From JAPLMI01 sp043798375 (GTDB lineage Bacteria; Omnitrophota; Gorgyraeia; 2-01-FULL-45-10): a stretch of DNA of 52,453 nucleotides. The stretch spans positions 1 through 52,453 of the forward strand of contig JAZDOS010000015.1 of the NCBI GenBank assembly GCA_043798375.1. The letters run 5' to 3'. Positions within the stretch are counted from its first letter, which is position 1. The number at the start of each line of letters is the position of its first letter. The position numbers and the translations under genes were made by a program. Shown in pieces: positions 31,986 through 40,632 of the stretch. The notes below the pieces were generated by a model. That model was not told the origin of the DNA. It searched no databases and saw only the letters and a list, made by a program, of their open reading frames with translations.

Positions 31986-34415
31986 ATGCCGATGTTCAAC
32001 AGGTTTACGGAAAGAGCGAGGAAGGTGATCCTTTTGGCGAAAGAGGAAGCCAAAAGGTTTAACCACGATTATATAGGGACGGAACATATACTTCTCGGCC
32101 TTGTGAGGGAAGGCGAAGGTGTCGCGGCCGCGGTGCTGGCGAGCTTTGGCCTATCGCCCGACAAAATACGGCTTGAGGTCGAAAAGCTGGTCCAGCCGGG
32201 CCCGACGACAGTCGTATCGGGCGACCTTCCGTTTACTCCGAAGGCGAAGAAAGTGATAGAGCTGGCGATGGATGAGGCGAGGTCCCTCGGCCACAATTAT
32301 ATAGGGACAGAGCACCTGCTTTTAGGATTGATAAAAGAGGGCGAGGGCGTCGCTTCGCAGGTGCTGATGAATTTGGGGCTGGAACTGTCCCGCGTAAGGG
32401 AAGAGGTGATGAATCTCCTGGGCTCGGAGATTCCCGGCTATGAGATGGGGCAGAAGGTAACGCAGGCGAAGACGCCGGCCCTCGACGCGTTCGGAAGAGA
32501 CCTGACAAAATTAGCCAAAGACAATAAGCTCGATCCTGTTATAGGAAGAAAGAACGAGATAGAGCGCGTGATACAGATTTTATCGAGAAGGACGAAGAAC
32601 AATCCGGTGCTTCTCGGCGAGGCCGGCGTGGGAAAGACCGCTATCGCCGAGGGCCTTGCGCAGAAGATAATCGCAGGCGATGTCCCCGAGACCCTGAGAG
32701 ATAAAAAAATGATAATACTGGATCTGGCGCTCATGGTCGCGGGAACGAAATACAGGGGCCAATTCGAGGAAAGAATAAAGGCGGTGATGGACGAGATCAA
32801 AAGGTCCGAGGACGTGATAGTCTTTATCGACGAGCTGCATACGCTGGTCGGGGCCGGCGGCGCGGAAGGCGCCATAGACGCGTCGAATATTCTCAAACCC
32901 GCTTTGTCGAGGGGCGAGATTCAGTGTATCGGCGCGACGACTCTCGACGAATACAGGAAGCATATCGAGAAGGACGCCGCGCTGGAGCGGCGTTTTCAGA
33001 CGATAATGGTCGAACCGCCGAGTGTCGATGAGACAATAGAGATATTAAAAGGGCTGCGCGACAGATACGAAGCTCATCATAGGGTCAAGTTTACCGACGA
33101 GGCTTTGGCAGCGGCCGCTAAGCTCTCGGACAGGTATATATCAGGAAGATATCTGCCGGATAAGGCCATAGACCTGATAGATGAGGCGGGTTCGCGCGCG
33201 AGGCTCTCAGTAATGACGGCGCCGCCCGACGTGAAACACATCGAGGAGAGGGTCGTCGTCGTGAAGCAGGAGAAGGAACAGTCGGTTAAGAATCAGGACT
33301 TCGAAAAGGCCGCCAAATTCAGGGACGAGGAACGAAAAATAAAGGAAGAATTGAATAAGATTAAAAAAGAGTGGAAAGAGTCAAAGGGCAAGTTTGAGCC
33401 CAAGGTGAACGAAGACGATATTGCCGTCATAGTCTCGAAATGGACGGGCATACCTATCCTGAAGCTCGAAGAAAAAGAGCAGGATAAGTTCCTTAAGATG
33501 GAAGATGCCATGCACAATCGCGTGATAGGCCAGGACGAAGCGATAAGCGCCATCGCCCATGCGGTGAGGCGTTCGCGCGCCGGCATAAAGGATCCGAGGA
33601 GGCCGATAGGCTCTTTCGTATTCCTCGGCCCCACCGGTGTCGGGAAGACGCTTGTGGGTAGAGCCCTGGCGGAGTTCATGTTCGGCGATGAAGACGCGAT
33701 CATCCAGATAGATATGTCCGAATACATGGAGAAGTTCAACGTCTCGAGGCTCGTCGGCGCGCCTCCGGGATATGTGGGTTACGAGGAGGGCGGGCAGCTT
33801 ACCGAAAAGGTTAGAAGGCGCCCGTATTCGGTAGTCCTGTTGGACGAGATCGAAAAGGCCCACCCGGACGTCTTCAACATTCTTTTACAGATGCTCGAAG
33901 AGGGACGCCTTACCGATTCATTCGGAAGGAAGGTCGATTTTAAAAATACGATAATAATAATGACTTCCAACATAGGCGCGGAGATGCTCAAAAAACAGGG
34001 TTCTATCGGTTTCAAGTCCCAGGCCGAAGAGGTTACATATCAGTCGATGAAGGAACGCCTTCTTGAAGAGGTTAAGAAAACGTTTAAACCGGAGTTTTTA
34101 AACAGGGTCGACGATATAATCGTCTTCAGGTCTCTGACGAAAGAGGATCTTGAGCGGATAGTTTCTCTTGAGATAAAAGATGTTGAATCGAGGCTCAAAG
34201 ACCAGGATATCAAGATCGAACTCGATAAGGGCGCGATAGATCTCCTGATAGAGAAAGGTTTCGATAAGAACTTCGGGGCGAGGCCGCTCAAGCGCACCAT
34301 CCAGAGATTTCTCGAGGATCCGCTTGCCGAAGATATCATAAAGGGAAATTTCAAAAAGGGCGGCAAGGTCAAGGTGACAGCGAAGATCGATCATTTAGAA
34401 TTTAAAGTCAGCTAA
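31986..34415 (+). CDS. clpC: ClpC AAA+ unfoldase (ClpA/ClpB family, UVR-containing)
   Basis: 809 residues. Two N-terminal Clp_N repeats (RARKVILLAKEEAKRFNHDYIGTEHILLGL; AKKVIELAMDEARSLGHNYIGTEHLLLGL), AAA1 with Walker A GEAGVGKTAIAEG (about 212), a short middle region containing a UVR motif (QDFEKAAKFRDEERKIKEEL), AAA2 with Walker A GPTGVGKTLVGRALAE (about 548), and a C-terminal D2-small domain. The UVR middle and length mark ClpC rather than ClpB. Unfolds McsB-tagged substrates for ClpP. A strong GGAGGGTGG is upstream of the ATG. Confidence 0.96.
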   Translation: MPMFNRFTERARKVILLAKEEAKRFNHDYIGTEHILLGLVREGEGVAAAVLASFGLSPDKIRLEVEKLVQPGPTTVVSGDLPFTPKAKKVIELAMDEARSLGHNYIGTEHLLLGLIKEGEGVASQVLMNLGLELSRVREEVMNLLGSEIPGYEMGQKVTQAKTPALDAFGRDLTKLAKDNKLDPVIGRKNEIERVIQILSRRTKNNPVLLGEAGVGKTAIAEGLAQKIIAGDVPETLRDKKMIILDLALMVAGTKYRGQFEERIKAVMDEIKRSEDVIVFIDELHTLVGAGGAEGAIDASNILKPALSRGEIQCIGATTLDEYRKHIEKDAALERRFQTIMVEPPSVDETIEILKGLRDRYEAHHRVKFTDEALAAAAKLSDRYISGRYLPDKAIDLIDEAGSRARLSVMTAPPDVKHIEERVVVVKQEKEQSVKNQDFEKAAKFRDEERKIKEELNKIKKEWKESKGKFEPKVNEDDIAVIVSKWTGIPILKLEEKEQDKFLKMEDAMHNRVIGQDEAISAIAHAVRRSRAGIKDPRRPIGSFVFLGPTGVGKTLVGRALAEFMFGDEDAIIQIDMSEYMEKFNVSRLVGAPPGYVGYEEGGQLTEKVRRRPYSVVLLDEIEKAHPDVFNILLQMLEEGRLTDSFGRKVDFKNTIIIMTSNIGAEMLKKQGSIGFKSQAEEVTYQSMKERLLEEVKKTFKPEFLNRVDDIIVFRSLTKEDLERIVSLEIKDVESRLKDQDIKIELDKGAIDLLIEKGFDKNFGARPLKRTIQRFLEDPLAEDIIKGNFKKGGKVKVTAKIDHLEFKVS

Positions 34416-34418
34416 TTT

Positions 34419-34477
34419 GGTTTTCGGTTCTCGGTTTTCGGTGTTCGCAACCGATAACCGTAAACCAATAACCTAAC
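34419..34477. repeat. Inverted GGTTnnC/ACCnnnn heptamer array after clpC
   Basis: Four left words GGTTTTC, GGTTCTC, GGTTTTC, GGTGTTC (34419-34446), spacer GCA, four right words ACCGATA, ACCGTAA, ACCAATA, ACCTAAC (34450-34477). Begins 3 nt after the clpC stop and ends 2 nt before the next ATG. Confidence 0.87.
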
Positions 34478-34479
34478 AC

Positions 34480-35940
34480 ATGAAACATTTTCGGACGAGG
34501 CGGCGATTAAAATTAATTCTAAGCATACTCCTCGTTATTTGCTTCATACTGTTTGTCGGGGAGAGGATCGGGGTGTTTATCCCCGGTGTGAGGAATTTCG
34601 TTGAAGTTAAGATGGAGGAGGCGCTTAACGGCAAAATCAGATTTTCTATAGGAAGCCTGAAAGGGGGGATCCTCACTCCGATCACTATTAACGATATCAG
34701 GGTCAGGGATAATTCGGATTCACCGGTCCTGCCGAATCTTACGATAAGCAGTATGAGGACCAAATATAGAATCTGGGACGCGTTCTTTGTCAAAAAAGAT
34801 ATATCCGCCGCCTCAAAAATATTAGCGGGAGTCGCCAGGGTAGACGCTAACTTTGCCGCCGTCAACAAGGGGATCTCCGGCTTTGTAAGGATGGAGAGCG
34901 ATTCGCGGCGCCTCGTTCGCTTTACGGGATATGTTAATTTATTATACTGGGACAGGATCGATTTTAACGGATCGGCGGATGAAAATTCGTTCGACATCGA
35001 GGTAAGGCCGCGCGCGGGAACCATCAGGGCCGAGGGACGGGTTGCCGGGGGAGGCGTCCTGACGGTCGACTTTAAAGCGACACACCTGAAACTGGGAAAT
35101 TTCGATATAGTTTGCGACGGTGTCATCAGGAATAATATTACGAAAAGTCCGGGGAGCCCGGGCGGCTTACGCGTGGCCGGAGAGCTCGAAACCAAAAACC
35201 TTCTTCTTAATTACAGGCCTTTTCTAGATTTAAAAGCGTCTTACAGCATCTCGGACGGCATCCTTGAGATACCGAGCCTGGCATTGGCCGACGCTGTAAG
35301 AGGCTGCGGTAAAGTAGACCTGTCAAAGCGTTATGATACAGATTTCGTTTTGACGGTAAATAACATGAGCCTGGCCTGGCTTTTATTGAGGCTGGGCGCG
35401 AAAGACACCTCTTCGGTATTGACAGGTACCATGAACGCTAAATTTGATTTCAAAGGGCCGGTGGAAAGATTGAGATCCGACATTCAGCTCGATATACGGA
35501 ATGGGACTATCGCCACGCTCGATTTCGATTACTTAAGCGCTCATATGAAAGGGGAGGGCCCGATCATCAGGATAGAAGATTCGAGAATTACCAGGGAGAG
35601 CGGGTATTTCGCGCTTGCCGGAGAGATGGATTTGAGGAAGATGGGAAGGGCCAATCTTTTTGATAATATCAGGATCACCACTGACGAGAGCGCGATTTCA
35701 TGGGACGGCCTCGCCGTCACGAAAGCGCAGGGTATACAGGAAGTGAGGATGGGGAAGAGATTGAGCGATGATGTTAACATAGATTTCAAGAAATTCATTA
35801 CCGACGAAAAGGTTGACGCGAGCATGAAATACGGCGATGAGGTGCAGCTGGAATATAAGCTCCAGCCTAATGACAGCCTGAAGATGACGGTGGGCGCCGA
35901 AAAAGATTTTTTCGGTTTTGAGCATAAGGACAAATTTTAG
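34480..35940 (+). CDS. TamB/AsmA-like envelope protein
   Basis: 486 residues with one N-terminal membrane anchor (LKLILSILLVICFILFVGERIGVF), then an AsmA/TamB-type start (VKMEEALNGKIRFSIGSLKGGILTPITINDIRVRD) and an extended beta-rich body of short repeating strands. The last part (GKRLSDDVNIDFKKF...VQLEYKLQPNDSLKMTVGAEKDFFGFEHKDKF) resembles the C-terminal segment of TamB. In the family these form bridge-like lipid conduits across the periplasm. It is shorter than TamB of enterics. It immediately precedes mlaE-mlaF-mlaD, supporting a role in phospholipid transport. Exact family uncertain. Confidence 0.7.
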   Translation: MKHFRTRRRLKLILSILLVICFILFVGERIGVFIPGVRNFVEVKMEEALNGKIRFSIGSLKGGILTPITINDIRVRDNSDSPVLPNLTISSMRTKYRIWDAFFVKKDISAASKILAGVARVDANFAAVNKGISGFVRMESDSRRLVRFTGYVNLLYWDRIDFNGSADENSFDIEVRPRAGTIRAEGRVAGGGVLTVDFKATHLKLGNFDIVCDGVIRNNITKSPGSPGGLRVAGELETKNLLLNYRPFLDLKASYSISDGILEIPSLALADAVRGCGKVDLSKRYDTDFVLTVNNMSLAWLLLRLGAKDTSSVLTGTMNAKFDFKGPVERLRSDIQLDIRNGTIATLDFDYLSAHMKGEGPIIRIEDSRITRESGYFALAGEMDLRKMGRANLFDNIRITTDESAISWDGLAVTKAQGIQEVRMGKRLSDDVNIDFKKFITDEKVDASMKYGDEVQLEYKLQPNDSLKMTVGAEKDFFGFEHKDKF

Positions 35941-35959
35941 GGTATGGTGAGCGAATGAA

Positions 35960-36763
35960 ATGGGTCGAACCATGAAAAAAATATTGGATCTTATCGTAGC
36001 GCTCGGGCACCGCTTTATGGACTTCGTAAGATATACGGGAGGCCTCGCGATACTTTTAGGGCAGACGCTCTTCTGGATACCGATGCCGCCGTTCAGGCGC
36101 CGCCAGATATTCGAGCAGATGTCGAAAATAGGCGTCGACTCGCTTCCCATAGTTTCGCTGATAAGCTTTTTCACCGGGATGGTGCTGGCGCTTCAGAGCG
36201 CGTACCAGATGCAGAAGTTCTCCGCCGAGATGTATATCGCCTCCCTCGTCGCTTTCTCCATGACGAGGGAACTCGGGCCGGTGCTTACGGCATTGATCGT
36301 CGCGGGCCGCGTCGGCGCGTCTATCACGGCGGAAGTCGGGACGATGAAGGTCACAGAGCAGATCGACGCCCTGGAAACGCTCGCCACCAATCCTATAAAA
36401 TATCTTGTCGTCCCGAGGTTCCTGGCGCTCATGATAATGCTTCCGCTTCTTACTTTATACGCGGATATAATCGGCATACTGGGCGGCTACATCATCGGTG
36501 TATACAAGCTGGGCATATCGCACGCGATGTATATGGAAAATACCTGGCACCCGTTGAAATATAAGGACCTTTTCACGGGCCTGGTGAAGAGCTACTTTTT
36601 CGCGATGATAATCTGTATCGTCGCATGCTACGAAGGCATGACGGCGGAAGGCGGAGCCGAAGGCGTGGGCCGCTCCACGACGTCGAGCGTTGTGGTCAGC
36701 TTTATCCTGATAATCGCGGGGGACTGTTTCCTCACAGCGTTATTCTATTTCGTGATGAGGTAA
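35960..36763 (+). CDS. mlaE: MlaE/YrbE-family ABC transporter permease
   Basis: 267 residues, MlaE permease of the MCE phospholipid transporter. Conserved segments: SLPIVSLISFFTGMVLALQSAYQM, LGPVLTALIVAGRVGASITAEVGTMKVTEQIDALE and the C-terminal EGMTAEGGAEGVGRSTTSSVVVSFILII. Five or so hydrophobic segments. Start given at ATG 35960; a second in-frame ATG at 35972 (MKKILDLIVAL) is also plausible, and neither has a strong Shine-Dalgarno. The following heptamer hairpin separates it from mlaF. Confidence 0.92.
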   Translation: MGRTMKKILDLIVALGHRFMDFVRYTGGLAILLGQTLFWIPMPPFRRRQIFEQMSKIGVDSLPIVSLISFFTGMVLALQSAYQMQKFSAEMYIASLVAFSMTRELGPVLTALIVAGRVGASITAEVGTMKVTEQIDALETLATNPIKYLVVPRFLALMIMLPLLTLYADIIGILGGYIIGVYKLGISHAMYMENTWHPLKYKDLFTGLVKSYFFAMIICIVACYEGMTAEGGAEGVGRSTTSSVVVSFILIIAGDCFLTALFYFVMR

Positions 36764-36767
36764 GCGC

Positions 36768-36835
36768 GGTTATCGGTGTTCGGTTACCGGTTTTACGAAA
36801 ACCGAGAACCGAACACCGATAACCGAAAACCGAAA
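36768..36835. repeat. Inverted GGTTnnn/ACCGnnn heptamer array between mlaE and mlaF
   Basis: Left words GGTTATC, GGTGTTC, GGTTACC, GGTTTTA (36768-36795), spacer CGAAA, right words ACCGAGA, ACCGAAC, ACCGATA, ACCGAAA, ACCGAAA (36801-36835). Here the right arm is a nearly true reverse complement, giving a stem of about 28 bp. Ends 2 nt before the mlaF ATG. Confidence 0.88.
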
Positions 36836-36837
36836 CT

Positions 36838-37629
36838 ATGATAGAGATAATTAATCTGTGTAAGTCGTTCAACGGGCACATAGTCCTGGACAACCTTAAT
36901 CTCACCATAAACACCGGCGAGACGACGGTCATAATAGGCAGGTCCGGCTGCGGGAAATCCGTTCTTCTCAAGCATATAATAGGGATCCTTAAGCCCGACT
37001 CCGGCCAGGTATTGGTTGACGGGAAAGACGTAGCTAAGATGGATGAGAAAGAGCTGAATGCCCTGAGGCTCAAATTCGGCATGCTCTTTCAGGGGGCCGC
37101 GCTCTTCGATTCCTTGAACGTCCGCGAGAACGTCGCGTTCAACATGATCGAGCATGTAAATTCAAAGCCCGACGAAATCGATAAGGCCGTGAAAGAAAGC
37201 CTGGCGCTTGTCGGATTGAAAGCGATTGAGGACAAAAAGCCGGCGGAGTTATCCGGCGGAATGAGGAAGAGGGTGGGGCTGGCAAGGGCGATATGCATAA
37301 GGCCCAGGATAATCCTCTACGATGAGCCGACGACCGGCGTCGACCCGATCATGGGGGACGCGATAAACGACCTTATCATAGAGCTGCACAATAAGCTCAA
37401 GATCACATCGATCGCGGTGACGCATGACATGACGAGCGCCTACAAGATCGCGAACAGGATCGCGATGCTTTACAACGGAAAAATAATCACGGTCGGGACG
37501 CCCGACGAGATAAAGAATACAAAAGACCCTATAGTGCGCCAGTTCATAACCGGCACAGGCAAGGGGCCGATCACCGAAGGCATAGATTTTGAACATTTAA
37601 TTCAGGGTAGTCCCTCGCCGCTGCGTTAG
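36838..37629 (+). CDS. mlaF: MlaF-family ABC transporter ATPase
   Basis: 263 residues. Walker A GRSGCGKSVLLKH, Q-loop MLFQGAALFDSLNVRENVAF (typical of MlaF), signature LSGGMRKRVGLARAI, Walker B IILYDEPTTGVDP and H-loop VTHDM. Powers phospholipid movement with MlaE and MlaD. The last residues (GSPSPLR) and stop are encoded by a palindromic element (37610-37648), an apparent 3' extension. No Shine-Dalgarno is visible; the ATG follows the heptamer hairpin directly. Confidence 0.94.
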   Translation: MIEIINLCKSFNGHIVLDNLNLTINTGETTVIIGRSGCGKSVLLKHIIGILKPDSGQVLVDGKDVAKMDEKELNALRLKFGMLFQGAALFDSLNVRENVAFNMIEHVNSKPDEIDKAVKESLALVGLKAIEDKKPAELSGGMRKRVGLARAICIRPRIILYDEPTTGVDPIMGDAINDLIIELHNKLKITSIAVTHDMTSAYKIANRIAMLYNGKIITVGTPDEIKNTKDPIVRQFITGTGKGPITEGIDFEHLIQGSPSPLR

Positions 37630-37648
37630 ATAGCCTGCGGCTCGGGAC
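37610..37648. repeat. Palindromic element at the mlaF 3' end
   Basis: GTCCC-TC-GCCGC (37610-37621) pairs with GCGGC-TC-GGGAC (37637-37648) around a 15-nt loop containing the mlaF stop TAG (37627-37629). The two TC/TC positions form a symmetric internal loop. Confidence 0.7.
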
Positions 37649-37680
37649 GATTTGCAAACTAACAAAACGACAGCAAATCG
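37648..37680 (+). promoter_or_regulatory. 8-bp inverted repeat directly before the mlaD Shine-Dalgarno
   Basis: CGATTTGC (37648-37655) and GCAAATCG (37673-37680) with a 17-nt loop. GAGG for mlaD starts at 37681 and the ATG is at 37690. Could tune mlaD translation; speculative. Confidence 0.45.
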
Positions 37681-37689
37681 GAGGTAATA

Positions 37690-38301
37690 ATGAGCGACAC
37701 AAGGACTTTTGAACTGAAGGTCGGGGTATTTATATTGATAGGCATAGCTATTTTATTTTTAATAGTATTCTCAGTAGGCGACATCAATCTGTCAAAGACC
37801 GGTTACAAGATAAAAGTCCTGTTCGGCTTCGCGGCCGGCATCGGGCCTTCGGCGCCTGTGAGGCTTGCGGGCGTAGGCGTGGGCCAGATCCAGGGCATAA
37901 GGATAATCCGCGACGAGGAGGCCAAGTCTACCAGGGCCGAGATTACCGCATGGATAAATGACGGCGCCAAGATTGAGAAAGACGCCGTCGTCACTATCAA
38001 TACGCTTGGGCTTCTGGGAGAAAAATATCTCGAGATATTTCCGGGCACATCCGGCGCCCCGCTGTTAAAAAGCGGCGAAACGATCGAGGGCAAAGATCCT
38101 GTCCCGATGGAGAAGATCACCGAGGATCTCGCGAAGCTCTCCGGCTCTGTTAATGCGATAGTCGAGCGCCTCAAGAAAGGCGAGGGGACGATAGGAAAAT
38201 TATTGACGGATGACAGCATATATGAGAATCTGGAAGAATTTACGGCGGATATAAAGAGGCATCCGTGGAAACTTTTGAATAAGCCGCGGGGAGAAGACTA
38301 A
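37690..38301 (+). CDS. mlaD: MlaD-family MCE-domain lipid-binding protein
   Basis: 203 residues. N-terminal transmembrane helix (ELKVGVFILIGIAILFLIVFSVGD), then an MCE domain (YKIKVLFGFAAGIGPSAPVRLAGVGVGQIQGI...ITAWINDGAKIEKDAVVTINTLGLLGEKYLEIFPG) and a helical tail (EKITEDLAKLSGSVNAIVERLKKGEGTIGKLLTDDSIYENL) with the GTIGKLL motif common in MCE proteins. Forms the periplasmic ring or tube on MlaFE. GAGG 5 nt upstream of the ATG. Confidence 0.93.
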   Translation: MSDTRTFELKVGVFILIGIAILFLIVFSVGDINLSKTGYKIKVLFGFAAGIGPSAPVRLAGVGVGQIQGIRIIRDEEAKSTRAEITAWINDGAKIEKDAVVTINTLGLLGEKYLEIFPGTSGAPLLKSGETIEGKDPVPMEKITEDLAKLSGSVNAIVERLKKGEGTIGKLLTDDSIYENLEEFTADIKRHPWKLLNKPRGED

Positions 38302-38314
38302 TGAAGGGTAGGTT

Positions 38315-39346
38315 ATGACGATAATATTCGTAAGATTATTTTTTATTTTCATATCAAGCGTGGCAGGGTATTACATCGGGACGCTTCTCGGGGACTTTAC
38401 TGTTAAGTGGGCCGTCGGCGGCGCCGTAATAGGTTTCTTCAGCTCCGCCGCAATTATTTTGGCGGAGATGGGCATGAGGAGGTTCTCGATAAGAAACCTT
38501 TCCGCGGCGGTCTTCGGCCTAATATTCGGATTTTTCATGGCATGGGTATTGACGAGCGTCATGCGCCTCATACCGATGAGCCTTCAGCTCTTCTCGTCGC
38601 TGCAGATTATTCTGATACTTATCTTCTGTTATCTGGGCATGGTAATAGCGATGAGAGGCAAGGACGAATTTAACCTTATAATACCTTACGTCAAATTTGT
38701 CAGGCAGGACAAGAGGGACGAGATCGTAATCCTCGATACATCCGTTATAATAGACGGAAGGATCGCCGATATATTCCAGACTCATTTTATCGAGGGAAGG
38801 ATCGTGATACCGAGGTTCGTTCTCAAGGAGCTGCAGCAGATCGCGGATTCACAGGACGCGTTGAAGAGGAACCGCGGCCGCCGCGGCCTCGATATATTGA
38901 ATAAGATCCAGAAGAATACGGCCCTCGACGTAAAGATCCAGGAGGAGGATTTTCCGGAAGTGAAGGAAGTAGACGCCAAACTCGTCAAGCTCGCGAAGCT
39001 ATTGGGCGCCAAGATCTTCACGAACGATTTCAACCTTAATAAGGTCGCGGAGTTTCAGGGAATCAGCGTGCTGAACATAAATGAGCTCGCCAATTCCCTT
39101 CGTCCGGTGGTGCTGCCCGGCGAGACGATGGAAGTGAGGATCGCGAAGGAAGGCAAGGAGTATAACCAGGGCATCGCGTATCTCGATGACGGGACTATGG
39201 TCGTAGTGGATAACTCGAAGCATATCATCGGAGCTGTCGCGAAGGTCGTGGTTACGAGCGTCCTCCAGACCTCTGCCGGAAGGATGATATTCGCAAGGCT
39301 CGAGGACCAGTCCCGGCCTCAAGGGCCCTCCTGGAAGGGAAAATGA
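38315..39346 (+). CDS. YacL-type PIN/TRAM-domain membrane protein
   Basis: 343 residues. About four N-terminal membrane helices (1-110), a PIN domain (VILDTSVIIDGRIADIFQTHFIEGRIVIPRFVLKELQQIADS...KIFTNDFNLNKVAEFQGISVLNINEL, with the acidic residues of PIN nucleases) and a C-terminal TRAM domain (PGETMEVRIAKEGKEYNQGIAYLDDGTMVVVDNSK). This architecture is that of Bacillus YacL; a role in RNA metabolism is inferred only from domains. Overlaps ispD by 4 nt (ATGA), matching the yacL-ispD-ispF order of Firmicutes. Confidence 0.92.
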   Translation: MTIIFVRLFFIFISSVAGYYIGTLLGDFTVKWAVGGAVIGFFSSAAIILAEMGMRRFSIRNLSAAVFGLIFGFFMAWVLTSVMRLIPMSLQLFSSLQIILILIFCYLGMVIAMRGKDEFNLIIPYVKFVRQDKRDEIVILDTSVIIDGRIADIFQTHFIEGRIVIPRFVLKELQQIADSQDALKRNRGRRGLDILNKIQKNTALDVKIQEEDFPEVKEVDAKLVKLAKLLGAKIFTNDFNLNKVAEFQGISVLNINELANSLRPVVLPGETMEVRIAKEGKEYNQGIAYLDDGTMVVVDNSKHIIGAVAKVVVTSVLQTSAGRMIFARLEDQSRPQGPSWKGK

Positions 39347-40068
39347 GCCCCGCGCTTTCTGCGAATAGAAAGCGCCCGGGGAGAAAGGGCGGCCTCCCGC
39401 GCGTAGCCGCGATCGTGCCGGCCGCCGGATACGGTAAGAGGCTCGGCGCCGGCAGGAAGAAACCGTTCGTTCTTTTGCGAAATAAGCCGATAGCGAGCTA
39501 CGCGTTAAAGGTTCTGGATGGCTGCCCGCTCATCGACGCTATAATAGTGGCGTCGGAAAAATCCTGCATAAAAGATTTTAAAGTTCTAATAGCGAGATAC
39601 GGTTTTAAAAAGATAAAAGACGTTGTTGCCGGAGGCAGGACCCGCCAGGCGTCGGTCGCTAATTGTATCCGGAAGATTCCGCCGTCTTATGACATAGTAT
39701 TGATACATGACGCGGCGCGCCCGTTTATTGACGAGACAATGATAAGGAAAGCTATCCGTCTTGCCGAAAAGTTCGGCGCATGCATTGTCGCTGTCCCCGA
39801 ATTCGATACGGTCAAGCTCGCGGATAAAAGGCTTTTTGTCAAGAAAACTCTTGATAGGAAAAATATATATCAGGCCCAGACGCCTCAGGTGTTCAGGTAT
39901 GACGTTATAAAGAAGGCGTACGCCGCTTTTAAGAAGTTAGACGGATTTACCGATGACGCCGGCCTCGTGGAAAACCTGGGCATGAAGATAAAGATCCTCG
40001 AGGGTTCTCGCGGAAATATAAAGATAACCACAAGGGAGGATCTTAAGTTAGCGGAGGTACTTTTATGA
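39343..40068 (+). CDS. ispD: 2-C-methyl-D-erythritol 4-phosphate cytidylyltransferase
   Basis: 241 residues. Third step of the MEP isoprenoid pathway. CTP-binding loop VAAIVPAAGYGKRLGAGRKKPF, VIVASEKSC, VAGGRTRQASVANCI, VLIHDAARPFI and QAQTPQVFRYDVI are diagnostic. The first 19 residues (MSPALSANRKRPGRKGGLP) precede the usual start and are encoded partly by a hairpin (39348-39381). GGAAGGG lies just upstream of the ATG, which overlaps the yacL stop. The C-terminus abuts the 77-bp element that carries the ispF start. Confidence 0.94.
   Translation: MSPALSANRKRPGRKGGLPRVAAIVPAAGYGKRLGAGRKKPFVLLRNKPIASYALKVLDGCPLIDAIIVASEKSCIKDFKVLIARYGFKKIKDVVAGGRTRQASVANCIRKIPPSYDIVLIHDAARPFIDETMIRKAIRLAEKFGACIVAVPEFDTVKLADKRLFVKKTLDRKNIYQAQTPQVFRYDVIKKAYAAFKKLDGFTDDAGLVENLGMKIKILEGSRGNIKITTREDLKLAEVLL
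39348..39381. repeat. Hairpin in the 5' coding region of ispD
   Basis: GCGCTTTCT (39352-39360) pairs perfectly with AGAAAGCGC (39367-39375), loop GCGAAT. CCCC (39348-39351) pairs with GGGG (39378-39381) across a CC bulge. It sits directly behind the start codon within an N-terminal extension. Confidence 0.65.
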
Positions 40069-40141
40069 GTCCCGTTAGACCTTTCTATCGGGATATTCAG
40101 GCAAGAGCAAGTTTTATAAGTAGGAGGTCTAACGGGATGAG
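40065..40141 (+). repeat. 77-bp ATGAG/CCCGTTAGACC element carrying the ispF translation start, copy A
   Basis: Flanked by ATGAG on both sides. Terminal inverted repeats CCCGTTAGACC / GGTCTAACGGG enclose a conserved interior with CTATCGGGATATTCAGGC and AGGAGG (40122-40127). The right ATGAG supplies the ispF start at 40137. Also contains the ispD stop (40066-40068). Copy B is at 40633. Confidence 0.88.
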
Positions 40142-40616
40142 TATGAGAATAGGCATAGGTTACGATATCCACAGGCTCGTCGAAGAGAGAAAATTGTTTT
40201 TGTGCGGAGTCGAGATCCCTTACATTAAAGGATTGATCGGATATTCCGACGGCGATGTCGTTTTGCACGCTATTGCGGATGCCGTTTTGGGAGCCATGGC
40301 GGCCGGCGATATAGGCCAACATTTTCCCAACACCGATCCCCTGTATAAGAATATAGCCAGCCGCGAGATCCTGAAGAAAGTCCTCCATATGGCCGAGGAG
40401 AAGAAATTTGCCGTGAAGAATGTGGATACCGTTATACTTGCCGAAGAACCGAAGGTGTTTCCGTTCAAGGGCAAGATGCTCGAAGCCCTGGAGGATATAT
40501 TGGGAATAAAAAAGGATAGGATCAATATAAAAGCGACCACCAACGAGGGCGTCGGCTCAATCGGAAGGGGCGATGCCATCGCCGCGTACGCGGTGGTTAT
40601 GCTGGAGGAAAAATAA
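40137..40616 (+). CDS. ispF: 2-C-methyl-D-erythritol 2,4-cyclodiphosphate synthase
   Basis: 159 residues. Follows IspD in the MEP pathway (IspE, the intervening step, is elsewhere). Zinc ligands and motifs: GIGYDIHRL, GYSDGDVVLHAIADAVLGAMAAGDIGQHFPNTD, NVDTVILAEEPK, and ATTNEGVGSIGRGDAIAAYAVVML. Start chosen at ATG 40137, 9 nt after AGGAGG, both within the 77-bp repeat; a second Met two codons later (40143) is the usual family start. The frame is also open upstream to 40065 through the repeat, but that would be an unlikely 24-residue extension. Confidence 0.95.
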   Translation: MSMRIGIGYDIHRLVEERKLFLCGVEIPYIKGLIGYSDGDVVLHAIADAVLGAMAAGDIGQHFPNTDPLYKNIASREILKKVLHMAEEKKFAVKNVDTVILAEEPKVFPFKGKMLEALEDILGIKKDRINIKATTNEGVGSIGRGDAIAAYAVVMLEEK

Positions 40617-40632
40617 GGATATGGCTATCTGC

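Noticed and set aside
40065..40136. ispF starting at 40065 with a 24-residue extension
   Set aside because: That stretch is the 77-bp repeat, also present before cysE. The AGGAGG inside it serves the ATG at 40137, and the family starts at the following MRIGIGYDIH.
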